Assembly (NCBI GenBank): GCA_910578345.1
Contig: CAJTRA010000009.1
Span: 68,538 to 132,537 of the forward strand
DNA from: an uncultured Lachnospiraceae bacterium
GTDB taxonomy: Bacteria > Bacillota > Clostridia > Lachnospirales > Lachnospiraceae
DNA: 64,000 bases
Direction of reading: 5' to 3'
Shown here: positions 45,386 through 55,900 of the stretch, piece after piece
Numbering within the stretch: the stretch's first letter is position 1
Layout: each line of letters starts with the position of its first letter
Program-made: the position numbers and the translations under genes
The notes under the pieces: generated by a model
What the model was told of the DNA's origin: nothing
Database searches by the model: none
What the model saw: the letters and a program-made list of their open reading frames with translations, nothing else

Positions 45386-46704
45386 CTAAGTTATGTTCCT
45401 GACCCATCCATACTTCCGATAATGCCGAAATACCGCCGAGAGCTTGATCACCTCATCCAGATTCAGCGCGAAACACACTGCCAGTACCGGGAGCCTTAGG
45501 ACAAAAGCACACAGACACCCTAACGGAACGGTAACACACCACAAAGTTACCGCATCACAGATGAGCCCAAATCTGGAATCGCCTCCCGCTGGGAAGATTC
45601 CGCCAATCGTCATGCTGTTGATGGCCTTTCCCGCCAGATAATAGGAAGACATAAACAGCATCCCTTTCAGATACGCTTTGGCGGCAGGCGTCAGATCAAC
45701 CAATCCTATGATCAGGGGCGATAAGGCGAGTAATGCTGTCCCCTTAAAAATTCCGCACAGGACAGATGCCCTTAACAGTTTCCTGCCGTCCTGCTTCGCT
45801 TCTTCGAATAGGTTGGCACCGAGTTCATTGCCAACAAGGATCCCTCCTGCGCCTCCCAGACCATAGCACACACAGACGATCAGATTCTTGGAAATATTCG
45901 CAATGCTGTTTGCCGCCACCGCATCGGTTCCCAGATGCCCCATAACGACGGAATACATGGTAAAACCGCCTCCCCAGGCCAATTCATTCAGCAGAATCGG
46001 AGACACCTTTTCCCAAAACTTCCTCCTGAAAACAGCATCCGCTTTCGCTCCGGTAAGCCGCAATTCTCTCATACGCAAAGTCACATAGAGCACACACCAT
46101 ACCGCCTGAATCCCTGTCACCAGCGCCGCCCCTGCAACTTGCAGCGCCGGAAAGCCAAACAGCCCGAAAATAAGCACCGCATTCAACACAACGTTAAGGA
46201 CGACTGTCACACTGCTGATCACAGTACTCAGATTGACGGCATTACAGTTCTTCATAAAAGTCAGATAGACCTGGGAGACTGCGGACAACAGCCAGGATAA
46301 ACCAACCCACCTCAAATATTCACTTCCCAGTGCGATCAGCTCTTCTTCATTTGTAAAAAAACGCATGATATTTTCAGCCCCCAAAAAGCGCCCACCCAAA
46401 ACATCTCTGCCGCAAGACAGGAGATCCGAAGCACAAGGCCAACCACCTTTGAAATGCTTCCGTAGTCCTTTTTCCCAAAATACTGGGCCATAAACATATT
46501 CTCTCCAAGAACAAACGCCGCCATAAAAAGATTAAAGACAAAAGTCACCTGGGAAGCCAGGGTAACGGCTGGCATGGAATCCTGATCCAGCTTTCCTAGC
46601 ATGACGGCATCGCAGGCTCCCACGAGCGCGAGCATAAAATTCTGAAAGGCGATCGGCACTACCAGCCGGATCATTTTCCTGCGAAATGTTTCTGTGTCGT
46701 TCAT
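45386..46704 (-). pseudogene. MATE-family efflux transporter, frameshifted
   Basis: Two overlapping frames together give a complete MATE protein: the first 110 or so residues (start MNDTETFRRKMIRLVVPIAF) end in frame at 46336, and the rest continues from about 46395 in another frame (ENIMRFFTNEEELIALGSEY). The break is near 46370-46400, in the run GCGCTTTTTGGGGGC, a typical indel site. The total length is not a multiple of three. It lies next to a broken AraC gene. A sequencing error cannot be excluded. Confidence 0.85.
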
Positions 46705-46823
46705 GCTAATCTCCTCCCTATCTCTCTTGTTTTACCTTACCAAATTTGTATTGGCAAATCTTTCAGAATAACTTATAATTATATAACAATCATCTTTTAC
46801 AACCGTCTATGGAGGATCTTCCC

Positions 46824-47401
46824 GTGAACACGATTCCTGAATACTGCTCTGCTTTCAATTTTGATTCCTCGGAAACTGTCGCATATAACAACCCCCTCTT
46901 TCCTGCTTATGCAAAATACGGGCTCCTGTCCGCTTATCCCGACTATTCTGCCATCAGCCATTGACATGAGGATCTGGAATTCATCAAAATCCTGAAGGGT
47001 TCCATGACCTATAACATAAATGGAAAATTGGTCGAATTGACCACAGACACGGGAATCATGGTGAACAGCAGACAGCTTCACTATGGATTCTCCGCAGAAC
47101 ACCACGAATGCGAATTTCTCTGCATTCTGCTCTCTCCAAAATTACTACAGGGAAACGAATGGTTTTATCAGAATTGTGTGCAGCATATCACAGAGAACGC
47201 TTCCTGCCCTTACGTACTGCTTCCCAGGAGCGGATGGCAAGCATCCGTATTAGACCGGCTGACACATCTGTATGCTTCCTATGCAGACACGCCGGAACAG
47301 CCTATGAGCACGGTTTTGCCGGAACAAGTTATTACTGCGAAACATTTCGGAAGTATTATGGGACCTCGCCGATGGTTTATAAGAAGATGCACCGCGGGTA
47401 G
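46824..47401 (+). pseudogene. AraC-family transcriptional regulator relic
   Basis: From a GTG at 46824 (GGAGG upstream) the frame codes for an AraC-type cupin sensor domain, but codon 47 is TGA at 46962, where relatives have Trp in S-H-W-H-E-D. It then continues (LEFIKILKGSMTYNING). Near 47320 it passes by a shift into the last helix of the AraC DNA-binding domain (SYYCETFRKYYGTSPMVYK), with most of that domain missing. One stop plus a deletion make a functional protein unlikely. It is divergent from the MATE pseudogene, its probable former target. Confidence 0.82.
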
Positions 47402-47511
47402 TCCTCTGTGCCCGTTCAGCCCGTCATGCTTATCCTGCTGACCGCTTTTACCGCTTGCGCCTCTCTGCCCAAAGTGCTAGGATAAGCAAAAGAAAGGAGT
47501 CCAAGTATACC

Positions 47512-47904
47512 ATGAGTTATATCCAGCGCAAAGCCGAAGAGTCTCTTGAAGATTACCTTGAAACAATACTGATCTTAAGTAAACGCCTTTCTGTGGTGCG
47601 CTCCATCGATGTGGCGACTGAGCTGAATTTTTCTAAGCCAAGTGTGAGCGTCGCCGTAAAAAACCTGAAAAACCGCGGGTACATCACCGTCTCGGAGGAA
47701 GGTTATCTCCATCTTACAAAGGAAGGCCGAAAGATCGCCGAAAGCGTCTATGAACGCCACACCCTGCTGACAGACTGGTTGGTCCATCTGGGTGTTGATC
47801 CTGTAATCGCGGCGAGTGACGCCTGTAAAATGGAACATGACATTACCCCCGAAAGCTATGAGGCAATGAAGAAATGTATCTTATCTATTCTGGGGAGGGA
47901 CTAA
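47512..47904 (+). CDS. DtxR/MntR-family metal-dependent transcriptional regulator
   Basis: A 130-residue regulator with the N-terminal winged helix (ESLEDYLETILILSKRLSVV, VATELNFSKPSVSVAVKNLK) and the metal-binding dimerisation domain (RHTLLTDWLVHLGVD, ACKMEHDITPE). No C-terminal SH3-like domain is present, as in MntR-sized relatives. AAAGGAG precedes the ATG at 47512. It faces the broken feoB gene across a shared terminator, so iron or manganese control is likely; the original neighbour target appears dead. Confidence 0.88.
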   Translation: MSYIQRKAEESLEDYLETILILSKRLSVVRSIDVATELNFSKPSVSVAVKNLKNRGYITVSEEGYLHLTKEGRKIAESVYERHTLLTDWLVHLGVDPVIAASDACKMEHDITPESYEAMKKCILSILGRD

Positions 47905-47913
47905 AACCTGATT

Positions 47914-47951
47914 TTATGACGCGTGTCCTTGTATGACACGCGTCATTTTTA
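47914..47951. terminator. Bidirectional terminator between the DtxR-family gene and feoB
   Basis: A perfect 12-bp stem (ATGACGCGTGTC / GACACGCGTCAT) with a 7-nt loop, U-rich on both sides, between two converging genes. Confidence 0.88.
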
Positions 47952-47967
47952 ACCAGAAGCGGCCATA

Positions 47968-49283
47968 TTATTTTGCCATTTTCAACTTCATCTTTCTGGG
48001 CAGCCTGGTCGCCTCCTTGTACGGCCGAAACAGCATGTAGAGCATACCGCCGAGAAGGACAATGGCAGCAAACAGGCCGGCAACATTCAGATGTCCCGTA
48101 AATGCCGAACTGATCTGATAAACCATCAATGCCGCCACATAAGCTAAGCCACACTGGTAGCTGATCGCAAACCATGTCCATTTCGTATGATTCATCTCCC
48201 GCTTGATCGCACTGATCGCCGCAAAACAGGGCGCACACAGAAGGTTGAACACCAGGAAGGAATATCCTTCCGCCATGCTGAAATTAGCACCGCTCTCAGG
48301 CCATCCGCCGGGATAGGGGATTCCCATCGTGCCCACAATATTTTCCTTCGCCACAAGACCTGTGATGGATGCCACCGCCGCCTGCCAGTTCCCCCAGCCG
48401 AGCGGAATAAAGATCCACGCGATCGCACTTCCGGCCGCCGCCAGTAGAGACTGGTCCATTTCCTCCTCAGCAAGCATCCGAAACCCTTCCGAAGTAAATC
48501 CAAAGTACGTCATAAACCAGATGACAATGGTGGAGAGCAGAATGATCGTACCTGCCTTCTTGATGAAAGACCATCCGCATTCCCACATGGAGCGCAGCAC
48601 ATTGCCTGCCGTCGGCATATGGTAAGCCGGAAGCTCCATGACAAAAGGCGCCGGATCACCGGAAAACAGTTTCGTCTTCTTTAACATAATGCCAGAAACA
48701 AAGATGGCCGCCATGCCGACAAAGTATGCGCTTGTTGCCACCCAGGCGGAGCCGTCAAAGACGGCTCCTGCAACCATGGAGATAAATGGCACTTTTGCGC
48801 CGCATGGGATAAAGGTCGTCGTCATGATGGTCATACGGCGGTCACGCTCGTTCTCAATCGTCCTCAAAGCCATGATCCCTGGAATTCATTGATAAGACCT
48901 GCAAGCCAGTCCGCCACACCTGCTGCTTCAAGCACATTTCCTACAAGAACCGGAATGCCAGGGACCCATACACCGTAGGATGCCGGGGCAGGCTCGTCAA
49001 CGTACTGTTCCATCACCTCAAGTGCCGCCCCATAGTCTGCATAAGATGCCGTCTCCACCGTCACTTCCAGCGTTTCATCGTCCGTCACTTCATAAGCAAA
49101 GTCTCCTGCAAGAACAACACCGTTTTCTTCCACATAAGCATCGTACCCATCTACGATAAGAGCCGCATTTTCGTATGTCTCGGCCGCCTCTCCATAAGCG
49201 GAGGCGCCAATGCCGAACAGGTGGAAACCATCGCCGAATAACCCGTCATTCGCCCAGTCCCATAACCAGCTTGCAATATTCAT
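47968..49283 (-). pseudogene. feoB: FeoB ferrous iron transporter relic
   Basis: Two frames match parts of FeoB. The segment at 48864-49283 corresponds to the region before the pore (starting NIASWLWDWANDGLFGDG and ending VADWLAGLI). The segment at 47968-48873 is the C-terminal part (PGIMALRTIENERDRRMTIM, FIPCGAKVPFISMVAGAVF). At about 48885-48892 they join out of frame, and the usual stretch between the GLI and the GVPGIM motifs (65-70 residues in relatives, from memory) is missing. The N-terminal GTPase domain is absent; upstream sequence is unrelated AT-rich DNA. The remains cannot make a working transporter. Confidence 0.85.
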
Positions 49284-49585
49284 CTGTAATATTACTTATT
49301 TGTGTCGTTTCTGTTCCTACGCACTATCTTTTACTCGTTCTCTTTTCTGTATTTTAGATATATCTTTTATTTCTATCATTTTAAACTCAATTTCATAACC
49401 CATTCGATGTACCCATAGTTTTAAATGATTTATTTTGTCATATACTACTGTTTCTCGTCATATTTAATGGCAAAAAGCAGGCCCGTGGACCTGCTGCTTC
49501 TTTGTTATCACCTGCACTCATATGAACCTACTTTAAAGTTTCCGATTCCATCCTCTTATCATGCTTTATACCATTATGACTAAAC
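49284..49585. other. Gene-free AT-rich segment at the island edge
   Basis: About 300 bp with no gene. It begins where feoB similarity stops and holds one minus-strand terminator (49470-49495). The change in base composition is visible from here on. Confidence 0.6.
49470..49495 (-). terminator. Terminator downstream of the PIN-domain relic
   Basis: The stem GCAGG / CCTGC with an 8-nt loop is followed by TTTTTG on the minus strand, about 90 bp after the PIN relic stop codon. Confidence 0.6.
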
Positions 49586-49895
49586 CTAAAAAAGACTCAC
49601 CAATTCATCCGGCTGAATAACTTTTACTCTTGATTCTATAAAATCATCTAGATTTCTAGTCACAATGTAATCTGCTGCCTCTTCTAAACATAAATCCTTT
49701 AGCAAAGCACGCCTTTCTTCCTGACTGAAATCTTTTCTAAGGATATAAAACAAATTAGGAATACTATGAGCCGCCATAATTCCTGTCACTTCCTTTTTGG
49801 CACATTTTTCCAATATCCTCTTTCCATACTCAGCATACGGCTCCCAATTGGCAATAACATCCATAAAGAATATTTGTATCAACCAAGACTACCAT
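49586..49895 (-). pseudogene. PIN-domain (VapC-like) toxin relic
   Basis: The ATG at 49895 starts MVVLVDTNIL, the usual PIN beginning with the catalytic Asp, but the frame then shifts; the other frame continues MDVIANWEPYAEYGKRILEK and AAHSIPNLFYILRKDFSQEE. Between LLKDLCLEEA and ADYIVTRNLDDF the usual central part with further acidic catalytic residues is missing. One frameshift plus an internal deletion make it inactive. It lies after an antitoxin fragment. Confidence 0.78.
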
Positions 49896-49965
49896 ACTTC
49901 CCCTCCCTTGCCTCTTCCAGTTCCTTATCCGCATCGAAGTCTTCCGGACCTATGTATGTTTTATT
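49879..49965 (-). pseudogene. C-terminal fragment of the matching antitoxin
   Basis: About 27 codons in frame (IGPEDFDADKELEEAREGKY) end at a TGA inside the first codons of the PIN toxin, a normal antitoxin-toxin overlap. An in-frame stop lies just upstream and no DNA-binding part is seen. The acidic ending is typical of antitoxin tails. Confidence 0.5.
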
Positions 49966-50060
49966 ATTTTACCGATGTTCGTTTACCAAACCAATTATTT
50001 ATGTAGCAATTTATCGGTTTTCGCTATTATCAATTATGCTCTCCCCATCAAAAAACCACC

Positions 50061-50135
50061 TCATACCCCGCCAACCACAAAAACCGCCACCGTAAACATC
50101 ACATACCTCCCCAATAACCCCATTACAAAACCCAT
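50061..50135 (-). CDS. Small hydrophobic peptide (24 residues)
   Basis: An ATG at 50135, preceded by GAGGTGG at 5-nt spacing, opens a 24-codon frame MGFVMGLLGRYVMFTVAVFV... that is hydrophobic throughout except one Arg and one Tyr. It could be a membrane peptide such as a type I toxin or a small element-encoded protein, but it is too short for a family call. It lies after the 79-residue gene at 50213. Confidence 0.4.
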   Translation of the reverse strand: MGFVMGLLGRYVMFTVAVFVVGGV

Positions 50136-50212
50136 CTTTCCACCTCTACATTCCTCCACTTCTTTCTGCGGTAAGAACAACGCTTTTATGCTGTTGTCAT
50201 CCCTGCCCCTAT

Positions 50213-50452
50213 TTATTCATTCCCGATCTTCTGCTCCATGACAGTGCCGGACTGGAACTGTATCTGTATCCGGTCGCTGTTACCGCTCAGGAAAGCGTCC
50301 ATGTCCTTCAACCACTGTTCATAGTTTTCCGCCAGTTCCGCTACTGCCAAAAAGAACGAACTCATTTCCTCTTTCAATCTGGTTTCCACCTCCTTCTCAT
50401 TCTGAAAGTATCTCCAAATCATCCCCAAAAACCGATTTTGACTCCTATGCAT
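50213..50452 (-). CDS. Hypothetical protein (79 residues)
   Basis: A small charged protein (MHRSQNRFLGMIWRYFQNEK..., helical middle RLKEEMSSFFLAVAELAENY). AAAGGAAAG lies about 12 nt upstream of the ATG. It lies 51 bp downstream of the recombinase on the same strand. No family is recognised; an internal ATG at residue 11 (MIWRYFQ) is also possible. Confidence 0.5.
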   Translation of the reverse strand: MHRSQNRFLGMIWRYFQNEKEVETRLKEEMSSFFLAVAELAENYEQWLKDMDAFLSGNSDRIQIQFQSGTVMEQKIGNE

Positions 50453-50503
50453 CTATAAAAGCAAGCTTTCCTTTAACCACCAACATCTTGTGGTTTCGAC
50501 CGC

Positions 50504-52231
50504 CTAATTCTTCTCTTTTCCCGCCCCAACTTGTTGGGGTTTATACTGCAACTTTATTATTACCTCGACAGTTCCTTCTTTGTCCCAACCAATTGTATCA
50601 ATATCCTGACCATTATAGAATACAGGAAACCTAAAGTGAATCCGTTTCAACAGTTGTCCATTCTCCTGTTTGTCTTCATATATCAAGACTTCATCTATAA
50701 AGCTACTCAGCAGTTCCCTTCTCTCGTCATCATTAAATTCATCATACAGTTGGTTGAAGTTTAACAGATACCTATAAATATTATCAACCGAAATCTTCTC
50801 CATTTCAATGTTTTTCTTTCTGATTTTCAATTCCTCCATAAGTTCTTCTAAATCTGCTATTTCATCATACATATTATTCAGCCTGTCCTGCAGATCGTTT
50901 AGCTTTCTTTCATAATGCCTGTCCTCGATGGATAGACTGTCAATTTGTCTTTCAATGTTCCTCTTGCTTCCATTTGCCTGTTTTAATTGATGCTCATAGT
51001 TCTCTATTTCTTTCTCTATTTCCGTTGTGTCTACTTTGCCTCCTATCTTGCCTTTCAAAACCTCCGCAAATCTCTCATTCCTGACAACTTTTCTTATCAC
51101 TTCCACAACAGCATCATTAACCATTTCTTCTTTCCATTGCTTATTATAATTACAGGTATGCCCATCAAGCACCCGTCTATGCTTGCAGGCATAATAAAAA
51201 TAATCCTTGTAGTGTGTTCCATCACTCCTCTTTTTTCGGTTCACATTACCAACCATTCCAGAGCCGCACACAGGGCATTTCAGAATGCCCGACAGCAGGT
51301 GTCTCCTTCCGATACTGTATTTTTTCTCCCTTCTCCCTCCTGTCATATCGCGCTTATTTTTGGCCATCTCCCATCTGGTTTCATCAACAATAGCTTCATG
51401 TATGCCTTTTACAAGAATATAATCCTCTGCTTTTACCTGATGTGTCTCATTTCTTGTTCCCTGCACTTTTTCCATTGTCCGTCTGCCAAATGCAATTTTC
51501 CCGCAATATACTGGGTTATCCAATACACCCCTTACAAACCCGACAGAAAACTTTGTTAGGGTTCCGTTTGCCCTTGGCTTTTTTGCAATGCCATTTTGAT
51601 TCAGATATTTTGCTACACCTGTTGCCCCCATATTTGTATCAATATACTTATCAAAAATTATCCGAATAGCCTCTGCCTCATCTTCTTCTACCTCCAGCTT
51701 CCCATCCGTCAGTCTGTAACCGTATGGTGCAAATCCCCCATTCCACCTGCCTTCACGTGCTTTCTGCTTTCTTCCCTCCATTGTCTGTACCAGAATGTTT
51801 TCTCTTTCTATTTCCGCCACAGCAGACAATACGGAAATCATAAGTTTTCCAGCATCCTTTGATGAATCAATTCCATCTTCTACACAAATCAAGTTTACCC
51901 CATAATCCTGCATAAGCTGTAAAGAACTCAAAACATCTGCTGCATTTCTCCCGAATCGTGAAAGTTTAAAAACCAAGACATATTTCACATTATCTTTTCC
52001 ACTTTTAATATCTTCCAGCATCTCACGGAATTGCGGTCTTCCTTCCACACTTTTTCCGCTTTTGCCTTCATCGCTGTAAGTACCTGCAATCGGCATCCTT
52101 TCATAATCTGCATATCTTTTAAGTTTTTCATTTTGTGCATCCAGACTGTATCCGTCCACTTGCATTTCCGTTGATACTCTTGTGTATAAATAACATGGTG
52201 CCCCTGCTTTACTTCCATTATACTTTTCCAT
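50504..52231 (-). CDS. Large serine recombinase
   Basis: A 575-residue site-specific recombinase. The resolvase domain has the catalytic Ser20 (LYTRVSTEMQ), YSDEGKSGKSVEGRPQF, and FKLSRFGRNAADVL. It is followed by the recombinase domain (APYGYRLTDGKLEVEEDEAE), a zinc ribbon (CPVCGSGM...CKHRR...C) and a long coiled coil (about 395-490). Such enzymes integrate and excise transposons, ICEs and prophages. AAGGAAGG before the ATG at 52231 decides the start. Attachment sites were not identified. It marks the left part of the AT-rich island. Confidence 0.95.
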   Translation of the reverse strand: MEKYNGSKAGAPCYLYTRVSTEMQVDGYSLDAQNEKLKRYADYERMPIAGTYSDEGKSGKSVEGRPQFREMLEDIKSGKDNVKYVLVFKLSRFGRNAADVLSSLQLMQDYGVNLICVEDGIDSSKDAGKLMISVLSAVAEIERENILVQTMEGRKQKAREGRWNGGFAPYGYRLTDGKLEVEEDEAEAIRIIFDKYIDTNMGATGVAKYLNQNGIAKKPRANGTLTKFSVGFVRGVLDNPVYCGKIAFGRRTMEKVQGTRNETHQVKAEDYILVKGIHEAIVDETRWEMAKNKRDMTGGRREKKYSIGRRHLLSGILKCPVCGSGMVGNVNRKKRSDGTHYKDYFYYACKHRRVLDGHTCNYNKQWKEEMVNDAVVEVIRKVVRNERFAEVLKGKIGGKVDTTEIEKEIENYEHQLKQANGSKRNIERQIDSLSIEDRHYERKLNDLQDRLNNMYDEIADLEELMEELKIRKKNIEMEKISVDNIYRYLLNFNQLYDEFNDDERRELLSSFIDEVLIYEDKQENGQLLKRIHFRFPVFYNGQDIDTIGWDKEGTVEVIIKLQYKPQQVGAGKEKN

Positions 52232-52335
52232 ATTAATCCTTCCTTTCACCCTCATGTCTATATTGTAACGTAAAATCGCACACCGCTCAAGGCCTTTCCA
52301 TAGGAAGCCAAGGCATAATGCCCTGGCTTTTTCGC

Positions 52336-52464
52336 CTATTCCTTCTCAGAAAAATCGTTGCTCTCAATCCTATTACCATACTTTTCAATCATTCTCGCTA
52401 AAAACTCCATACAGATATCAAAATTCTTTTCCGCAAGCAATAATTTCAGTCTTTCTTCCTCCAT
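52336..52464 (-). CDS. Small hypothetical protein upstream of the recombinase (42 residues)
   Basis: A 42-codon frame, MEEERLKLLLAEKNFDICME..., charged and helical, directly upstream of the recombinase on the same strand. A weak ribosome site (AGGACGG) lies further upstream. Small genes in this position are common in serine-recombinase elements and may be excision or control factors; that is inference. Confidence 0.45.
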   Translation of the reverse strand: MEEERLKLLLAEKNFDICMEFLARMIEKYGNRIESNDFSEKE

Positions 52465-52780
52465 AATTTTCTAATCACCGTCCTAAAATTATTTGCTCTA
52501 ATACAGAAAATAGAGACTTCCTCCTACGTATGATTAGAAATAACCTATATGCCGACTGCCTGTTCTGTATAACCGACAGTTTTCTTGTTCCGTGTTGGAA
52601 TTGTGATTTAATCAACTTAAATCACAAAATTTAAACCCAACAAAAATATTTTATAGTTTTACTATAACTGATAATTTTTGTATATTCAATTTCTGCCAAA
52701 TCAATTTCGTGCGGATATATCACGATTTAAAAGCATTCTTTTATTTATACTGTTTTTATCTTTATAAAATTTTTCCCTTT
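52465..52780. other. Gene-free AT-rich spacer
   Basis: About 315 bp with no convincing gene on either strand. No clear promoter stands out among the many A/T runs. It ends at the hairpin 52781-52828. Confidence 0.55.
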
Positions 52781-52828
52781 AAATTGAAAAGTGTCTCTAA
52801 CTACTTTGGGTTAGAAACACTTTTTATT
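52781..52828. terminator. Bidirectional terminator-like hairpin
   Basis: Thirteen-base arms with one mismatch (AAGTGTCTCTAAC / GTTAGAAACACTT) flank an 8-nt loop. U-runs follow on the plus strand and, less strongly, on the minus strand. It is a second hairpin after the 1555-residue gene. Confidence 0.65.
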
Positions 52829-52867
52829 CCTGTTTTTTATAGCTCAACTGTCTAAATCCCTATTTAG

Positions 52868-52904
52868 ATAAAAAGAAATCCTCTCACTCGGAAAGGATTT
52901 CTCT
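52868..52904 (-). terminator. Terminator of the giant secreted protein gene
   Basis: A perfect 9-bp stem AGAAATCCT / AGGATTTCT with an 11-nt loop, followed by TTTTA on the minus strand, starts 8 bp after the stop codon. Confidence 0.8.
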
Positions 52905-52911
52905 AAAAAAA

Positions 52912-55900
52912 TCACTGAACTATATGAACTATTGCATCATCTGCTCCTGTTGTCTTAATTGTATAGCCAAGCTCTATTGCATCACCAATATATCTCTCCT
53001 GTATCGTATTAGGATAATCAAATGGTGTTGCTGCTACAACTGGTGTCCAAATTGTGATACTATGTTCTCCCCTGTCAGCTACATCATAAGTTCCTTCTAC
53101 AATACCTGGCGATTTCTTGTCAGGTGCAAGTTGATTAGTATAGAATTTCATTTTTTGTAAATTACTTGAAATACCATTTTCGTGACTTACACACATAGTA
53201 TAAGTAACTGTTGTCACAGAATAATCTTCACTGTATTTAATGTCTCTCTCAAATACAACAGGTGTATCATAGATTCCTGAATAGCTGTAAACTGTATCAG
53301 GATTATCACTCATAAATACATACAAATCATTGAATACGTTGGCTCCTGTTACAAGGTTTACTGCCAGTCTGTCAAGAATACTGTAACTGCTGATATATGC
53401 TCTTTCGGAACTCTTGTAGAATGGAGCATTTCTTCCATCTTTTCCCGTTAAAGCACTGATATTCGCATACTGTCTGCTGTTTGCAGCTACATCATTATAT
53501 CTCTTCTGTACTCTGTTGGAAGTACCAATTATATCATTTTGTCCATCATCCTGACCAAAATATCTTGCAAGGTATTGTGTCAACAAGCTGTTTTCATATT
53601 TGACAGTCACCCTTAGTTCAAAGCCCTGTCCTGCAGATACGATTGCAAACTTATTCTGGTTTACCATATCAATCCAGGCATCCGTAAGGTTGCCGTATGC
53701 ATCAAAATCTTCTATATAATCTGCTCCCTGTGCTTCCAGCTCTTTCTTATACTTGGAAGTATAGTTGCTCTTGAATAGCACCTGACTGATATAATAACTT
53801 TCTGTCTGTGTTTTTCCTGCATTCTTAAATTCGCCAACTGCTGACTGTACAGAATTTCCATTATAGCTGTAATTTGTCTTTGAATACTTGAAGAACATAA
53901 TAGATTTTCTTCTGTTAGGGAATGTTACTTTGTTATTCCTGTTGCTTGGGTTGTATTCAAAATCATATTGCGTATAAGTCTTTGTATGACTATCCACAAC
54001 TGTTTTTGTTTCACCATTGCTCAGCTTAATGTTAAATGATGTAGTAGGTGCAATATGATGTAATACATTGTCACTCTGATTGTATTCATCAGGCACATTA
54101 TTTGAGTTGTTGATATTTTGTGGCTGCATCTCTTTAACATTTGGATTCATTGCGGGAAAAATATCTGAACTTGCAGTCTGCTCATTAGGTGGATAGTATC
54201 CTTCTTTCGTAGACACAGTTACTTTTCTATTAATTCCACTTCCGCTTACACTAACACTTCCATTTGTAAAGTGATCTTCGTAAATCAATCTATCATGGTT
54301 AGGATAAATCTTAAAGTTCATTGTTTCCTTAGGATTACTTGTCATTGTTGCAAGTACAGTAGGAATTTCTCTTTGGATATAAGTTCTTCCTGTCTTAATA
54401 TGGTCTACTACAATAGTATTGCCATAAGAAGCACCTGTTTGTGATGCACCTGTTGAACCCCAAGAAATCATATTGTTTATATCAAATTCATAAACATCTG
54501 CAGTTGTATCATAAGGAGTTGTAGACTGATCACTGTCAGTTTTACCATCATATGCTCTTTGTTTGTCTGCATAGATTGTAGCACTAGGATTTTCTACATC
54601 TATTGTGTAATACAGGTTATAATTCATATCATGATTATCTCTTCCTCTTTCTTGGTAGATATGCTCTGTGATACCTGCGCCTGTATTCTGTACAAAGTTT
54701 GAAACTTTGATGTCTACATCTGACTGCCATACTTTGTTTCTAATAGCATATGTTAAATACTCGTTATTCTGAGTATAAACAGTATGGTTATAAATAGGAT
54801 TATTGCTTTGATTAGAGCTAAAGTAACCAACTCCACCAACATTGTTATGATCTTCAAAGTTATAAAACCAATTTGTGTACTGTGTAGCAGTCATCTTATC
54901 TTTAGCATAATTGTATGCTTCATCAAAGTAGTTCTTTGTGTAGTTGTCATTTTCATCTACTTCAATATAAGCAGTTGCATATACCAAGGCAGAGCTAAAT
55001 ACCTCAGGTTCAGTATCAAACTCCCAAACAACAAGCATATTATGGTCACTTGGCTTTGATACCGTAAAATCTGTTAATAATGGGGAGCCACTACTTGATG
55101 TAATGCTACTTGCTGACTTGTTATCATAATTATCATCATATTGGTCTGTTACAAGTGCATCAAGGAAAACTCTATCATTCCAAGTAGAACCACTATCCCA
55201 AGAATAAGCACCATTTAATGTATATGCTGTTTCAGGAGTCTGATACAGTCCTCTAATCTTTATATCAGTCAAATCCTGTACCAACTTTGCATGTGGTACA
55301 TTAATAGAACTTTGGCTAAATCTGTCTCCTGCAAGACCTGTTCTAAGTTGATAAATAGGTTTTGTATTATCTGGTTCCTGCATTCTAGCTAAATAATTAT
55401 ACTGATAGTAAGGTTTATTTTCCAAACTGAATTCAATCCTGAATCCCTTAGAAGCCCCCTTATAAGAATAGATATATTTGAGATGGAATTTTTCTCCCAC
55501 TCTTAAGTGACTAGAGTGTTTAATTACTTTTCCATTCGGAGCTGTGTAAGTCAAATCATTCCATTCATCATTATCTGCAATAAGCAATATCTCTGTATCA
55601 GTTTCTGCAGGAAATTCATGTGGTACAGTTTCAACTCTGATATAGCATTTAATAGGATCTATAAGTTTCTCCCCTCTGATATAAATACCAGACAAATCTT
55701 GCCAATCAATATAAGTTCCTTCAATTGTGTTTTGTTCAATAGAAAAATGCTGTTTTCCACAACAAGGAATTACTGCACATTTATCGTCTTCGTCTGTGAT
55801 TGGTTCAAGATTAGTATAAGTGTCATTATATCCCATACTTCTTGATTTTGCCCAATAAGGACAATTATATTGATGTTGACATTTTAAGTATTCTCCACCG

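Noticed and set aside
46336..46704. Short stand-alone membrane protein (122 residues)
   Set aside because: It is the N-terminal part of the frameshifted MATE gene, not a separate gene.
52306..52335. Hairpin AGCCAAGGCA/TGCCCTGGCT followed by TTTTT on the plus strand
   Set aside because: Looks like a plus-strand terminator, but no plus-strand gene precedes it; may be chance or an element-end structure, so not listed as a terminator.
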